From JACPUX01 sp964517465 (GTDB taxonomy: Bacteria; Pseudomonadota; Gammaproteobacteria; Burkholderiales; Casimicrobiaceae): DNA of 64,000 nucleotides. Below, one piece after another: positions 1-8,019 of this stretch. The DNA lies in contig CAZFEK010000015.1 in the NCBI GenBank assembly GCA_964517465.1, positions 1-64,000 on the forward strand. Direction: 5' to 3'. A program made the translations under genes and the position numbers. A model generated the notes under the pieces. The model did no database searches. It was given only the letters and a program-made list of their open reading frames with translations, and was not told the origin of the DNA. How positions within the stretch are numbered: position 1 is the stretch's first letter; the number at the start of each line of letters is the position of its first letter.

Positions 1-412
1 CGATCACCACCGCCTCGCCGCGGCGCGCGAGCAACAAAAGCTCTTCGCGACGCACTGGCGCCAGGGCATCGCGACTGGCGAAATTTTCGCGCACGATGCG
101 CTCCACTTCGGCCAATTGCCGTTCGGCGATGTGCCTCATGGCCGATACCAGCGCCATCACCTCGGGGTCGGCCAGGCGGTAGAAAACCTGCAAGCCCTCC
201 TTGCGGGAAACGGCGAGGCCGCAATCCTTCAACAACAAAAGATGGTGCGAAGCATTGGCCAGCGGCAGGCCGCAGGCCTTGGCCAAAGCATCGACGCTGC
301 GCTCCCCTTGCGCCATGGCTTCCAGCAACTCCAGGCGCAAAGCGTGCGCAACGCCTTTGCCGACGCGGGCAAGGTGTTCGAAGATTTGTTGTTTGGGGCC
401 GTGAGAGGACAT
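1..412 (-). CDS. ArsR-family winged-helix regulator with start of a C-terminal rhodanese domain (partial)
   Basis: The gene starts at the ATG whose complement is at 410-412 and runs off the left edge, so 137 residues are visible. Residues 1-95 form an ArsR/SmtB winged helix: the recognition-helix region reads LPLANASHHLLLLKDCGL. The usual ArsR metal-site motif (ELCVCD type) is absent. Residues 120-137 (VRREELLLLARRGEAVVI) match the beginning of the rhodanese domain found in the ArsR-rhodanese fusion family. That domain itself lies outside the window, so the fusion is inferred. Such proteins usually act as sulfur- or redox-responsive repressors. An exported rhodanese gene lies just upstream on the same strand, which suits a sulfur-related role. 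Confidence 0.8.
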   Translation of the reverse strand, partial: MSSHGPKQQIFEHLARVGKGVAHALRLELLEAMAQGERSVDALAKACGLPLANASHHLLLLKDCGLAVSRKEGLQVFYRLADPEVMALVSAMRHIAERQLAEVERIVRENFASRDALAPVRREELLLLARRGEAVVI

Positions 413-503
413 GGGCGCATGTTACCGAAAAAGCCCCTGCCTGTATTTGGGTCCGCGGCGCCGGTGGGACCAATCGCCGCCGCGGTCAGCGGGCCCGAGT
501 GAG

Positions 504-610
504 TCACCCCCGCATGAATGCGGGGGCTTCCTCGCCACGAGCCAGAACGGAGGCTGGCGCCTCCGAATTGAGGATCTGTCTCGCTCACCCCGCCATCAAT
601 GGCGGGGCTT
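504..610. repeat. Three-hairpin element resembling IS200/IS605 ends
   Basis: Two hairpins of the same design stand in the same orientation 81 bp apart: TCA-CCCCCGCAT-GA-ATGCGGGGG-CTT (504-529) and TCA-CCCCGCCAT-CA-ATGGCGGGG-CTT (585-610), each with a perfect 9-bp stem. A third, different hairpin (CGGAGGC-TGGC-GCCTCCG, 548-565) sits between them. Short subterminal hairpins in the same orientation at both ends are typical of IS200/IS605 elements and their non-autonomous derivatives. No transposase or TnpB frame is present. The hairpins lie between the exported rhodanese gene and the ArsR gene and may also attenuate read-through. Confidence 0.5.
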
Positions 611-625
611 GCGCTCGACCCGTGG

Positions 626-1069
626 TCAACACTTCAAGCACGCTTCCGTCGGCAGTCCCTGGCGCAGCCAACCCGGGCCTGCCGCGCTGCCGGCCATACC
701 TTCCTTGACGTTGTAAACGCGGGTGAAGCCCTGCGCTTGAAGCAGATTCTGCGCCTGCGTGGTGCGGTTGCCGGTGCGGCAGATGAGCGCGATCGGCGCG
801 TTTTTGTCGCCCCCGACCAGTTGCAGGATTTCGCGCACCAAGGTTTCTTGACCGCGATAGAAATCGACGACCGCCGCACCTGGTGCGATGCCGGTTTGTT
901 TCCATTCCTGCGGCGTGCGGATGTCGACGAGCTTCACCTCGCCGGCTTTGGCCGCCGCAAAAGCCTGCGCTGCGGTCAGGTCGTTCTGGTCGCCAGCGGC
1001 GCTGGCGAAATGACTAGTCAGACTCATGGTGATCCCCATCGAAATTGCCAATAGAACTGCGTGTTTCAC
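626..1069 (-). CDS. Exported single-domain rhodanese
   Basis: 147 residues. The start is GTG at 1067-1069, preceded by AAAGGAG. Residues 1-25 are a Sec signal peptide ending near SHFASAAG, so the protein should act in the periplasm. The rest is one rhodanese domain with the substrate loop CRTGNRT (catalytic Cys97) and the DIRTPQEW motif of the family. It could transfer sulfane sulfur or bind sulfide-derived species, but the true substrate cannot be read from sequence. It lies upstream of, and on the same strand as, the ArsR-type regulator at 1-412, separated by the hairpin element. Length is normal for the family. Confidence 0.85.
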   Translation of the reverse strand: MKHAVLLAISMGITMSLTSHFASAAGDQNDLTAAQAFAAAKAGEVKLVDIRTPQEWKQTGIAPGAAVVDFYRGQETLVREILQLVGGDKNAPIALICRTGNRTTQAQNLLQAQGFTRVYNVKEGMAGSAAGPGWLRQGLPTEACLKC

Positions 1070-1165
1070 TTGCCTTCACTCCTTTCGATCGCCCAGCGTT
1101 TTGACGCACCCATGCCCATGCCGTTCCCCACCGCTTGCGAGACTGCGTGCGAACCACGTCCGCCC

Positions 1166-2839
1166 TCAGGGCGAGGACGTGAACTCGCCGGCCAGGTCCT
1201 GCGCAAGCTGGGCGCTCGCCAACACCAAGCCGCGCGCCATGCTGGCATCGAGCATCTGGCCGCGCGTCATGGCGCCGAAAGCATAAAGCCCGGCTACCGG
1301 TGCGATTCTACCGTCGCGGCCGCGCCCGAGCACCTCGCGTGTTTGCGGGTCGATCGCCACACCACGATAGACCCCTTCAGTGAGCACCAGCCACTGGCTT
1401 GCGCACAGCGCCCGGGCCAGCGGCGCCGGGTTGCGCCGGTAATCCCCCTGCTGCCCGCGCGCATCCACCACGAAGTCAAAATCCGCGCGCCGCGTTTCGC
1501 CGCGCTCGCCATTATGCGCGAGGTGCCAGCCGCCTTTACCCGGGTCGCGTTCGAGGCGATAAGATTCACCCAGCTTGATCACTTCGACCACGCCCGCCTC
1601 CATGAGGGCAAGCAATTTTTCTGCATTGCGCGCTGGTTGCGTGGCGGCGTGCAGGAAAAAAAGCGTGGTGAACTCGTGATCGAAGCGCGTGCGCTCGCTT
1701 TCCTCAAGGCAAAGGTAAAGCCGGCCTGCCCAGGCCAGGAGTGGCGCGAGCACGGTTTGCCAGAGCACTTCGCCCTCGCTGCCGTCTCCTGCGCGCGCTT
1801 CGCGCAAAAATGCCGTTAGTTGTTGGACCGCAGAGCCACTGGGCGCGACCATCCGCGCCCAGTCGAATGCTCCGCCGTAGGCCAGCCGCAGCTCGGCATC
1901 GAGCAGGCTCATCACCTCGTCGAGCCGCAGCGTACCGCACTGCTTCGCAGCCAGACCCGCCAGCGCCGCTTCGGTCAAGATCTGATTGGCCCGGTGGCCC
2001 CGCCGGCCGCGCACCCGCGGCAATTGTCCGCTGCGCGAGCACAAGCTGAGGTGTCGCGGTCGCGGCGGTGGTCGGTATTCGAGCCGCCCGTCGCTCGCCC
2101 GCCGAAAAACACCCTCGGCGCTGAGGGTCAAGGCCGTCTCGATCGCTGACAGACTGCTGCCCAGCACCAGCACGCGCGCGCCGTCTGGAATGCCCTGCGC
2201 CAAGGCCGACGCCGGCCAGACCGACGGAAAGAGATCAGCCGCGCTTCGCTCGGCAAGCCAGTGTCCGGTCGTCAGAAGCACCCGGGCAGCCACGAACTCG
2301 CACGATGTGTCTGCTTCGAGACGGCGTGCCATGATTCGAAAACCTGAGTCGAGGCGCTGCAGATCGAGTGCTTCGCATTGCGTTTGCACCTCGACCTCGA
2401 TGCCCTGCTCACGCAAACTCGCCAGCGCCTGGGCGCAGCGTGCATGGAGATACTCGCCCATGACGGCGCGTGGAAAATGCTCACAGTCGGCGATGTCCGC
2501 GCACGCCAATTCGAAATGGGGCGCCCATTCGGGATGCTCGGCCGCCAGCTGCTCGCGGTGCTCGGAAATCCAGTGCTGGAAATCTCCCGGCGCATCTCTG
2601 CACAGCCCCATCTGCGCCGCGCACATGTTGGTGATGTGAAAGGGCAGCACGTAGTCGGCATTGTGCGGGAGACCCGGACCCAATCGGGACTGGCGATCGA
2701 GCACCAGCAGGCGCAGCCTGGTCGGGCCCGCACCGCCTTGCCGACCCGCGGCCTTCAGCGCCTCGCCCAGATGCCAAAGAAACGCCGTGCCCGACAACCC
2801 GGCACCGATCACCGCGAGGTCACAAGTCAAAGAGATCAC
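1166..2839 (-). CDS. FAD/NAD(P)-binding oxidoreductase (NAD_binding_9-type)
   Basis: 557 residues. The N-terminus holds a dinucleotide-binding Rossmann motif (LAVIGAGLSGTAFLWHLGEA), and a second cofactor motif appears mid-protein (VLVLGSSLSAIETAL). The C-terminal part has the FVVDARGQQG and GLYAFGAMTRGQ segments typical of large flavoproteins that resemble lysine/ornithine monooxygenases and hydroxylase-like proteins. No signal peptide is visible, so it is probably cytoplasmic. It begins 34 bp after the end of the B12-binding MerR gene on the same strand and is probably cotranscribed with that photoreceptor. The substrate is unknown. Confidence 0.7.
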   Translation of the reverse strand: MISLTCDLAVIGAGLSGTAFLWHLGEALKAAGRQGGAGPTRLRLLVLDRQSRLGPGLPHNADYVLPFHITNMCAAQMGLCRDAPGDFQHWISEHREQLAAEHPEWAPHFELACADIADCEHFPRAVMGEYLHARCAQALASLREQGIEVEVQTQCEALDLQRLDSGFRIMARRLEADTSCEFVAARVLLTTGHWLAERSAADLFPSVWPASALAQGIPDGARVLVLGSSLSAIETALTLSAEGVFRRASDGRLEYRPPPRPRHLSLCSRSGQLPRVRGRRGHRANQILTEAALAGLAAKQCGTLRLDEVMSLLDAELRLAYGGAFDWARMVAPSGSAVQQLTAFLREARAGDGSEGEVLWQTVLAPLLAWAGRLYLCLEESERTRFDHEFTTLFFLHAATQPARNAEKLLALMEAGVVEVIKLGESYRLERDPGKGGWHLAHNGERGETRRADFDFVVDARGQQGDYRRNPAPLARALCASQWLVLTEGVYRGVAIDPQTREVLGRGRDGRIAPVAGLYAFGAMTRGQMLDASMARGLVLASAQLAQDLAGEFTSSP

Positions 2840-2873
2840 CGCCGCCTGTCAGGCAAAAGAAACGCTGCGCCGC

Positions 2874-3776
2874 TCAGTGCTCGTGCTCGAGGCGCCAACG
2901 CGCCAAGCCTTCGAGCGCATCGGCCAAGCGAGGCATCAGGCGCACCGGTTCCGGCGCGTGCAAACGCTCGATAGCCGCGCCGCCCGCCCACAGTTCGCAC
3001 GAGGTTTCGAGTCGGGCGCGCAGTTGCTTCAAGAGCGGCAGCACTTGCCGCAACGGAAACGCCGCGGAAAACGACAAGGCGACGATATCCGCCCGTTGCG
3101 CCCGGGCCGCGAGGGCAATGTCCGCCAGCGGCGTTTGCGTGCCCAGGGAGATGCAGCGCGCGCCTTCCAGCGTGAGCAAGGCCTCGATCATCAACAGGCC
3201 CAGCACGTGCTGTTCTTCCGGTACCGTGGTGAGCAAAACCCGCGGCTGCCCGTCGCCTTGGGGCAAGGCACCGATCGCCTGTCGCAGCAGCGCCTGCATC
3301 TGTTCCGTGTAGAGGTGTTCTTCGAAGACCTCGATTTCGCCGCGCATCCAGGCTTCGCCGACGGCGCGATTGAGCGCGCTCACCGTTTCCAGCACGAAAT
3401 GCTGCAGGCCCTGGCGGTGCAAAGTCTGGCGCAAGGCGTTACTGACCGCCGGCAGATCGTGTTGACGAATCAAGGGCACCAGTGTGGCGGTCACCCCGCC
3501 CTCGGCCGTCGCGGCCTCGGGTGCAGCCCCCGGCGCGCCGAGCTGCGCCAAGTCGGCGTCACTCGCCGCCAACAAGCGCCCCGGGCGCAAACCTTGGCCC
3601 ATCAGGCGTTTGATCAGCCGGAGCTTTTCGACCTGTTCCAAGGGATAGGCGCGCTCGCCGTTCTGGTCGCGCTCGGGCCGCGGGAAGCCGTAGCGGCGCT
3701 CCCAGACCCGCAGCGTGTCTTTGCCGAGCCCGGTTTCCCGTTCGACGGCGGCGATGTTCATCAAAGTTCTGTTCAT
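2874..3776 (-). CDS. litR: MerR-type B12-dependent photoreceptor/repressor (CarH/LitR family)
   Basis: 300 residues. Residues 6-75 are a MerR helix-turn-helix (DTLRVWERRYGFPRPERD). Residues 95-170 form the helical cap of cobalamin proteins with the W-x9-EH signature (Trp143, Glu153, His154). Residues 178-290 are a B12-binding Rossmann domain with ExHxxG (Glu188, His190, Gly193). In Thermus CarH the equivalents of His190 and His154 ligate adenosylcobalamin before and after light. Family members repress promoters in the dark and release DNA in light. Here the gene is divergent from a nine-gene operon, and a palindrome abuts its start codon, implying autorepression. The symbol follows the family and is not proven for this organism. 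Confidence 0.88.
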   Translation of the reverse strand: MNRTLMNIAAVERETGLGKDTLRVWERRYGFPRPERDQNGERAYPLEQVEKLRLIKRLMGQGLRPGRLLAASDADLAQLGAPGAAPEAATAEGGVTATLVPLIRQHDLPAVSNALRQTLHRQGLQHFVLETVSALNRAVGEAWMRGEIEVFEEHLYTEQMQALLRQAIGALPQGDGQPRVLLTTVPEEQHVLGLLMIEALLTLEGARCISLGTQTPLADIALAARAQRADIVALSFSAAFPLRQVLPLLKQLRARLETSCELWAGGAAIERLHAPEPVRLMPRLADALEGLARWRLEHEH

Positions 3777-3778
3777 TT

Positions 3779-3789
3779 TGTCCTGGACA
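3779..3789. promoter_or_regulatory. Operator candidate 1, TGTCCTGGACA
   Basis: This is a perfect 5-1-5 palindrome in the context CATTTTGTCCTGGACAAATG. It lies directly upstream of the MerR-type gene start and 5 bp before the -35 box of the divergent promoter. Its centre is 63 bp from that of the second copy, which equals six helical turns. Confidence 0.65.
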
Positions 3790-3794
3790 AATGC

Positions 3795-3823
3795 TTGACA
3801 CGGGAAAACTTGAGGCCTATAGT
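3795..3823 (+). promoter_or_regulatory. Near-consensus sigma70 promoter of the light-response operon
   Basis: TTGACA at 3795-3800 is followed by a 17-bp spacer and TATAGT at 3818-3823. The -35 box is perfect and the -10 box has one mismatch to consensus. Transcription would start near 3830, ahead of the small exported protein at 3857. Such a strong promoter needs repression, which the flanking palindromes can supply. Confidence 0.75.
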
Positions 3824-3841
3824 AGGCTCACTTTTCCATTT

Positions 3842-3852
3842 TGTCCAGGACA
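3842..3852. promoter_or_regulatory. Operator candidate 2, TGTCCAGGACA
   Basis: Second copy of the TGTCCwGGACA palindrome, in the context CATTTTGTCCAGGACATTTC. It lies between the predicted transcription start and the first ATG of the operon (3857), where a bound repressor would block initiation or escape. Confidence 0.65.
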
Positions 3853-3856
3853 TTTC

Positions 3857-4165
3857 ATGCAAACCCTCGCCCCCTTCGCCCTTGCCCTGGCGCTCGCCAC
3901 CGGCGTAGGTTTCGCTCTTAGTTCAGCCGCCTCCAAGGCCGATCCGGCAAGCGCCCAAACTTGCCAGGTGGTCCCGGATGAGCAAACGAAAGCTGGGCCG
4001 GTCTGCCGTTTCGTCTTGGACAACGCCTCTTGGCAAGCCTATCTGTATTGGCACCAGGAGGCCCGCCAGATGCAGCCGGCGGCGTGTATCGGAGATTGCT
4101 CCCCGGGAGCCACGACCGCGCGTATCAGCCTGACCCGCCCCCTCATCCTCGCCCACCCCTACTGA
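3857..4165 (+). CDS. Small exported Cys-containing protein, unknown function
   Basis: 102 residues starting at ATG 3857, the first start after the promoter; upstream in-frame codons overlap the promoter and are rejected. Residues 1-25 are a signal peptide (FALALALATGVGFALSSAAS). The mature part has four cysteines (QTCQV, PVCRF, AACIGDC), which may form two disulfides or bind a metal or cofactor. It is the first gene of the light-regulated operon, and the next ORF begins only 14 bp after its stop. I do not recognise the family. Confidence 0.6.
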   Translation: MQTLAPFALALALATGVGFALSSAASKADPASAQTCQVVPDEQTKAGPVCRFVLDNASWQAYLYWHQEARQMQPAACIGDCSPGATTARISLTRPLILAHPY

Positions 4166-4179
4166 CTTTGGAGATTCGC

Positions 4180-5532
4180 ATGGCTACCGCGACTTTGATC
4201 CCGCCTTCCCTCGCACCCCTCACGCCCGAGCGCAGCCCTTTATCGCAGCGTATCGCCGTGGTCGGCTCGGGCATTTCCGGCCTGTCCGCCGCGTGGCTGC
4301 TATCTCGCCGCCATCGCGTCACACTGTTCGAAGCCGAGCGGCGCCTGGGCGGGCACACCCACACGGTGGACGTGCGCCTCGACGGCCAATCGTTTCCGGT
4401 AGACACCGGCTTTCTGGTCTTCAACCACCAGACCTATCCGCAGCTCACCGCCCTGTTCGAGCATTTGGGCGTGGAAACGGTGGCCAGCGAAATGTCTTTC
4501 GCGGTGTCGCTGCGCGACCCCGAGCTGGAGTGGGCCGGGTCGAATCTCGCCACGGTGTTCGGGCAGAAGCGCAATCTCTTGCGGCCCGAGTTCTGGCGCA
4601 TGCTGGCCGACATCGTTCGCTTCAATCGCGAGAGCATGGCGTGGCTTGCAAACCATGGAGACGAGGCGCAGACGTTGCGGCAGTTTTTGGAGCGGGGTCG
4701 CTACAGCGCCGCGTTCGCCGATTGGTATTTGCTGCCCATGGCCGCGGCGATCTGGTCCTGCCCGGCAGCTCAAATGCTCGACTATCCCCTGGCCACCTTC
4801 GTGCGCTTTTGCAACAACCACGGCCTGTTGCAGATCTTCGACCGCCCGCAGTGGCGCACGGTAGCAGGCGGCGGGCGTGAATATGTGAAGAAGCTGGCTG
4901 CGGGTCTGCGCGACGTTCGCCTCGGCATTCCCGTGCGGCAGATTTTGCGCACCCGCAGCGACATGCTGGTGGTGCATGACCAGGGCGTGGAAGAATTCGA
5001 TCAAGTCGTACTCGCCTGCCACAGCGACCAGGCGCTGGCACTCCTGGGCCGCGATGCCCGCCCCGCGGAAGCTGAAGCGCTGCGCGTCCTGCGCTACCAG
5101 AACAACCACGCGGTGCTGCACACCGATGCCCGCCTGCTGCCGCGCGATCGCTCGCTTTGGTCGGCCTGGAATTACCTCGCGCAGGGCGGCCGCAGCGATT
5201 CCCGTCCGGTCTCGGTCTCTTATTTGCTCAACCGCTTGCAACCGCTGCCCACTGAAGAGCCGGTGGTGGTGACGCTCAATCCGCTGGAGGCGCCGGCGAC
5301 CGACAAAACCATTGCCCAGTTCGACTACGCTCACCCGATTTTCGACCGCGCCGCCATTGCCGCGCAGCGCCAGATCGCCGCGCTCTCGGGGCAAGATCGC
5401 GTGTGGTTCGCCGGCGCTTGGAACGGCTACGGCTTTCATGAAGACGGCCTCAAATCCGGCCTCGCCGTCGCCCAGGCCTTGGGTTGCCATGCCCCCTGGC
5501 AAGAGCACGTGACTCAGGAGCAGGTAGCGTGA
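4180..5532 (+). CDS. FAD-dependent amine-oxidase-like oxidoreductase
   Basis: 450 residues; start ATG 4180 with GGAG 8 nt upstream. The FAD-binding Rossmann motif VVGSGISGLSAAWLLSRRHRV is at about residues 25-45, followed by the FEAERRLGGHTHTV segment of flavin amine oxidases and desaturases. The C-terminal FAD motif is VWFAGAWNGYGFHEDGLKSG. Close relatives occur next to DUF1365 and Cfa-type methyltransferase genes in light or singlet-oxygen regulons of other proteobacteria. There they are thought to modify membrane fatty acids, but the exact reaction here is inferred. The stop overlaps the next start (GTGA). Confidence 0.82.
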   Translation: MATATLIPPSLAPLTPERSPLSQRIAVVGSGISGLSAAWLLSRRHRVTLFEAERRLGGHTHTVDVRLDGQSFPVDTGFLVFNHQTYPQLTALFEHLGVETVASEMSFAVSLRDPELEWAGSNLATVFGQKRNLLRPEFWRMLADIVRFNRESMAWLANHGDEAQTLRQFLERGRYSAAFADWYLLPMAAAIWSCPAAQMLDYPLATFVRFCNNHGLLQIFDRPQWRTVAGGGREYVKKLAAGLRDVRLGIPVRQILRTRSDMLVVHDQGVEEFDQVVLACHSDQALALLGRDARPAEAEALRVLRYQNNHAVLHTDARLLPRDRSLWSAWNYLAQGGRSDSRPVSVSYLLNRLQPLPTEEPVVVTLNPLEAPATDKTIAQFDYAHPIFDRAAIAAQRQIAALSGQDRVWFAGAWNGYGFHEDGLKSGLAVAQALGCHAPWQEHVTQEQVA

Positions 5533-6293
5533 GCGTCTTGCGCATCGCTTTCGGTCAGGTGGTGCATCGCCGCTTGCAACCGGTCAAGCACACCTTTCGC
5601 TACCCGGTATTCTTTTTGCTGCTGCCACTGAGTCAACTCGAAACCACGCCGCGCGGCATTTTTTCGATCAATCGCCGCAATCTCTTTTCTTTCTGGTTTG
5701 CCGATCATGGCGCGCGCGACGGCTCTCACCCGCTACCCTGGATACGCGCCCTGCTCGCCCGCGAGGGCGTCATCGCCACGGGCGAAGTCTGGCTGCAATG
5801 TTTCCCGCGCATCTTTGGTTACGTGTTCAATCCGGTGAGCTTCTGGTATTGCCACAATACTCAGGGCGAGCTGGTCGCCGTGCTGGCCGAAGTCAACAAC
5901 ACTTTCGGAGAGCGCCACAACTATCTCCTGACGCACCCCGATGGCCGGCCGATCACCGCCCAAGACCGCCTGATCGCGCGCAAGATCTTCCACGTCTCGC
6001 CTTTCATGCCGGTGCGCGGCAGCTACCGCTTCGCCTTCCGCCACGCGCCCGCAGACGGCGAGCATTTGGCGCGCGTCGATTTTCTCGACCCCGCCGAGCA
6101 TCAACTCCACACCGCCATTTCCGGGCGCAGCGAGCCGCTGTCCCAAAGCGCGCTGTGGCGAGCCTTCTTCGCTTACCCCTGGATGACCCTGGGGGTGATG
6201 ATCCGTATCCACTGGCAAGCGCTGCGCCTGTGGGCCAAGCGTGCGCCTTTCTTTCGTAAACCCGAACCCCCTCTCGAGGAGACGACCCGATGA
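5529..6293 (+). CDS. DUF1365 family protein
   Basis: 254 residues from a GTG at 5529 that overlaps the preceding stop (GTGA). In-frame codons further upstream lie inside the flavoprotein gene and are rejected. Family features include the early RLQPVKHTFRYPVFFLLLPL, the core FGYVFNPVSFWYCH, and AEVNNTFGERHNYLL. No biochemical function is established for DUF1365. It almost always sits between an amine-oxidase-like flavoprotein and a Cfa-like methyltransferase, as here, so a role in modifying the same lipid is inferred. The stop overlaps the next start (ATGA). Confidence 0.82.
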   Translation: MSVLRIAFGQVVHRRLQPVKHTFRYPVFFLLLPLSQLETTPRGIFSINRRNLFSFWFADHGARDGSHPLPWIRALLAREGVIATGEVWLQCFPRIFGYVFNPVSFWYCHNTQGELVAVLAEVNNTFGERHNYLLTHPDGRPITAQDRLIARKIFHVSPFMPVRGSYRFAFRHAPADGEHLARVDFLDPAEHQLHTAISGRSEPLSQSALWRAFFAYPWMTLGVMIRIHWQALRLWAKRAPFFRKPEPPLEETTR

Positions 6294-7510
6294 ACGCCGA
6301 ACCCGCTCTCGCCCTGCCCTTACCCCAAGCCAAGCGCCTGCCGCGCGCAGCGCGCACCGTGCTGCGTTTGCTCGACGGCCTGAAAGGCGGCTCCCTGGAC
6401 GTCGCGCTGCCCGGCGAGCAAAGGCAACATTGCGGTACCGGTCCGATCTTGGCGCATCTCACGGTGCGCGACTGGAGCGTTTTCGACGCCGTGCTGGCAC
6501 GCGGCGACATCGGTTTTGCGGAAACTTATCTCGAAGGCCAATGGGATACCCCCGACCTCGCCGCTTTGCTCACCTTGCTCAACGCCAACCGCGAAGTCAT
6601 TGCCCGCGCGCTTTACGGCAACTTGATGAGCCTTCTGGGTGCCCGCCTCAAGCATCTGTTCAATGCCAACACCCGCGCCGGATCGAAGCGCAACATCCTG
6701 GCGCATTACGACCTGGGCAACGACTTCTACCGCCTCTGGCTGGACCCGACGATGAGTTATTCGGCGGCTTGGTTCGAACGAGACGCGGGACGCACGCTCC
6801 CGGCGGCCCAGGACGCGAAGAACCGGCGCATCCTCGATGCCATCGCCCTCGCCCCCGGCCAGGAGGTGCTCGAAATCGGCTGCGGCTGGGGCGGCTTCGC
6901 CGAAATCGCCGCGCGCGAGGCCGGACTCAAGGTGCATGGCGTCACGCTGTCTCCGGCGCAGTTGGCTTATGCCCGCGAGCGTCTTCAAAAGGCAGGGCTC
7001 GCCGAGTCCACCCGCTTAGAACTCAAGGACTACCGTGATCTCGATGGTCGCTATGCGGCGATCGTTTCCGTGGAGATGTTCGAAGCCGTGGGCGAGCGCT
7101 GGTGGCCGACCTGGTTCGGCACGCTGGCCAAGAACCTCGCGCCGCAGGGGCGCGCGCTGGTGCAGAGCATCACCCTGCGCGAAGACTTGTTTGCCCGCTA
7201 TCGCCAAGGCACCGACTTCATTCAGCAGTGCATCTTCCCCGGCGGCATGTTACCCACCGTCACCGGCTTCCGGCAGCAAGCGCAGAACGCGGGCCTGGTG
7301 GTACGCGAGGCGTTTCGCTTCGGCGCGGACTATGCGCGCACGCTGGCGCAGTGGCGCCACAATTTCGAGGCTGCCTGGCCGGCCATCGCCGCCCTGGGTT
7401 TTGACGAACGCTTCCGGCGTTTGTGGCGCTTCTATCTCGCGTATTGCGAGGCGGGTTTTGCCACCGGCTCCACCGATGTGGTGCAGTTTCACCTGGAGCA
7501 CCAGCGATGA
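6290..7510 (+). CDS. Cfa-type SAM-dependent fatty-acyl-phospholipid methyltransferase
   Basis: 406 residues, close to the length of cyclopropane-fatty-acyl-phospholipid synthases. The SAM-binding motif VLEIGCGWGGFAEIAAR is at about residues 192-208, preceded by the family segment YDLGNDFYRLWLD and followed by SVEMFEAVGERWW. These enzymes methylate the double bond of membrane acyl chains, giving cyclopropane, methylated or, with partner enzymes, furan fatty acids. Placement beside the FAD enzyme and DUF1365 suggests a light-stress lipid product rather than housekeeping cyclopropanation. It overlaps both neighbours by 4 bp. Confidence 0.85.
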   Translation: MNAEPALALPLPQAKRLPRAARTVLRLLDGLKGGSLDVALPGEQRQHCGTGPILAHLTVRDWSVFDAVLARGDIGFAETYLEGQWDTPDLAALLTLLNANREVIARALYGNLMSLLGARLKHLFNANTRAGSKRNILAHYDLGNDFYRLWLDPTMSYSAAWFERDAGRTLPAAQDAKNRRILDAIALAPGQEVLEIGCGWGGFAEIAAREAGLKVHGVTLSPAQLAYARERLQKAGLAESTRLELKDYRDLDGRYAAIVSVEMFEAVGERWWPTWFGTLAKNLAPQGRALVQSITLREDLFARYRQGTDFIQQCIFPGGMLPTVTGFRQQAQNAGLVVREAFRFGADYARTLAQWRHNFEAAWPAIAALGFDERFRRLWRFYLAYCEAGFATGSTDVVQFHLEHQR

Positions 7511-8019
7511 AATGGCTCCTTTTCTTCGCCTCGCTAGTTGCCGCACCTGCCTGGGCGCTGCCGCAAGCGCTGGCTGAGGAGGAGAGCTGGCAAGCGCGCG
7601 GCAGCGGCGAGTTGACCTGGTTCGGCTTGCGCGTCTATCGCGCAACCTTATGGACCACCAAGGCTTCCGCCGATCCGACGCGGGCGCCGCTCGCCCTGAG
7701 TTTGGAGTACCGGCGCGAACTCAAGGGCGCGCGCATCGCGCGCACGAGCATCGAGGAAATGCGCCGCCTCGGCGCCCCCGACGAAGCCCTTGCCCGCTGG
7801 GGCGAGCGCCTGGCCGCGCTGTTTCCCGATGTCACCGCCGGCGACAAGCTTACCGGCGTCTATTTGCCCAGCGGCACCACGCGATTCTATTTCCATGATC
7901 GCGCCCTGGGCGAAATCGCCGATCCTGAGTTCGCGCCCTATTTCTTCGGCATTTGGCTGGACGCGCGCACCCGCGCGCCGGAAGTGCGCGATGCGCTGTT
8001 GCGAGGCAGCGCCCCGTGA
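7507..8019 (+). CDS. Exported chalcone-isomerase-like protein
   Basis: 170 residues; ATG 7507 overlaps the preceding stop (ATGA). Residues 1-18 form a signal peptide (LLFFASLVAAPAWA). The remainder fits the bacterial chalcone-isomerase-like family: GSGELTWFGLRVYRATLW near the start and GVYLPSGTTRFYFHD in the middle. Bacterial members are not shown to isomerise chalcones, and the fold is related to fatty-acid-binding proteins. A periplasmic lipid-binding role would suit this operon but is inference. Confidence 0.72.
   Translation: MKWLLFFASLVAAPAWALPQALAEEESWQARGSGELTWFGLRVYRATLWTTKASADPTRAPLALSLEYRRELKGARIARTSIEEMRRLGAPDEALARWGERLAALFPDVTAGDKLTGVYLPSGTTRFYFHDRALGEIADPEFAPYFFGIWLDARTRAPEVRDALLRGSAP

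Noticed and set aside
2661..3908. Long open frame on the plus strand (over 400 codons)
   Set aside because: It is antisense to the MerR-type regulator and flavoprotein start; its product is Arg/Gln-rich with no domain, as expected of a GC-rich shadow frame.
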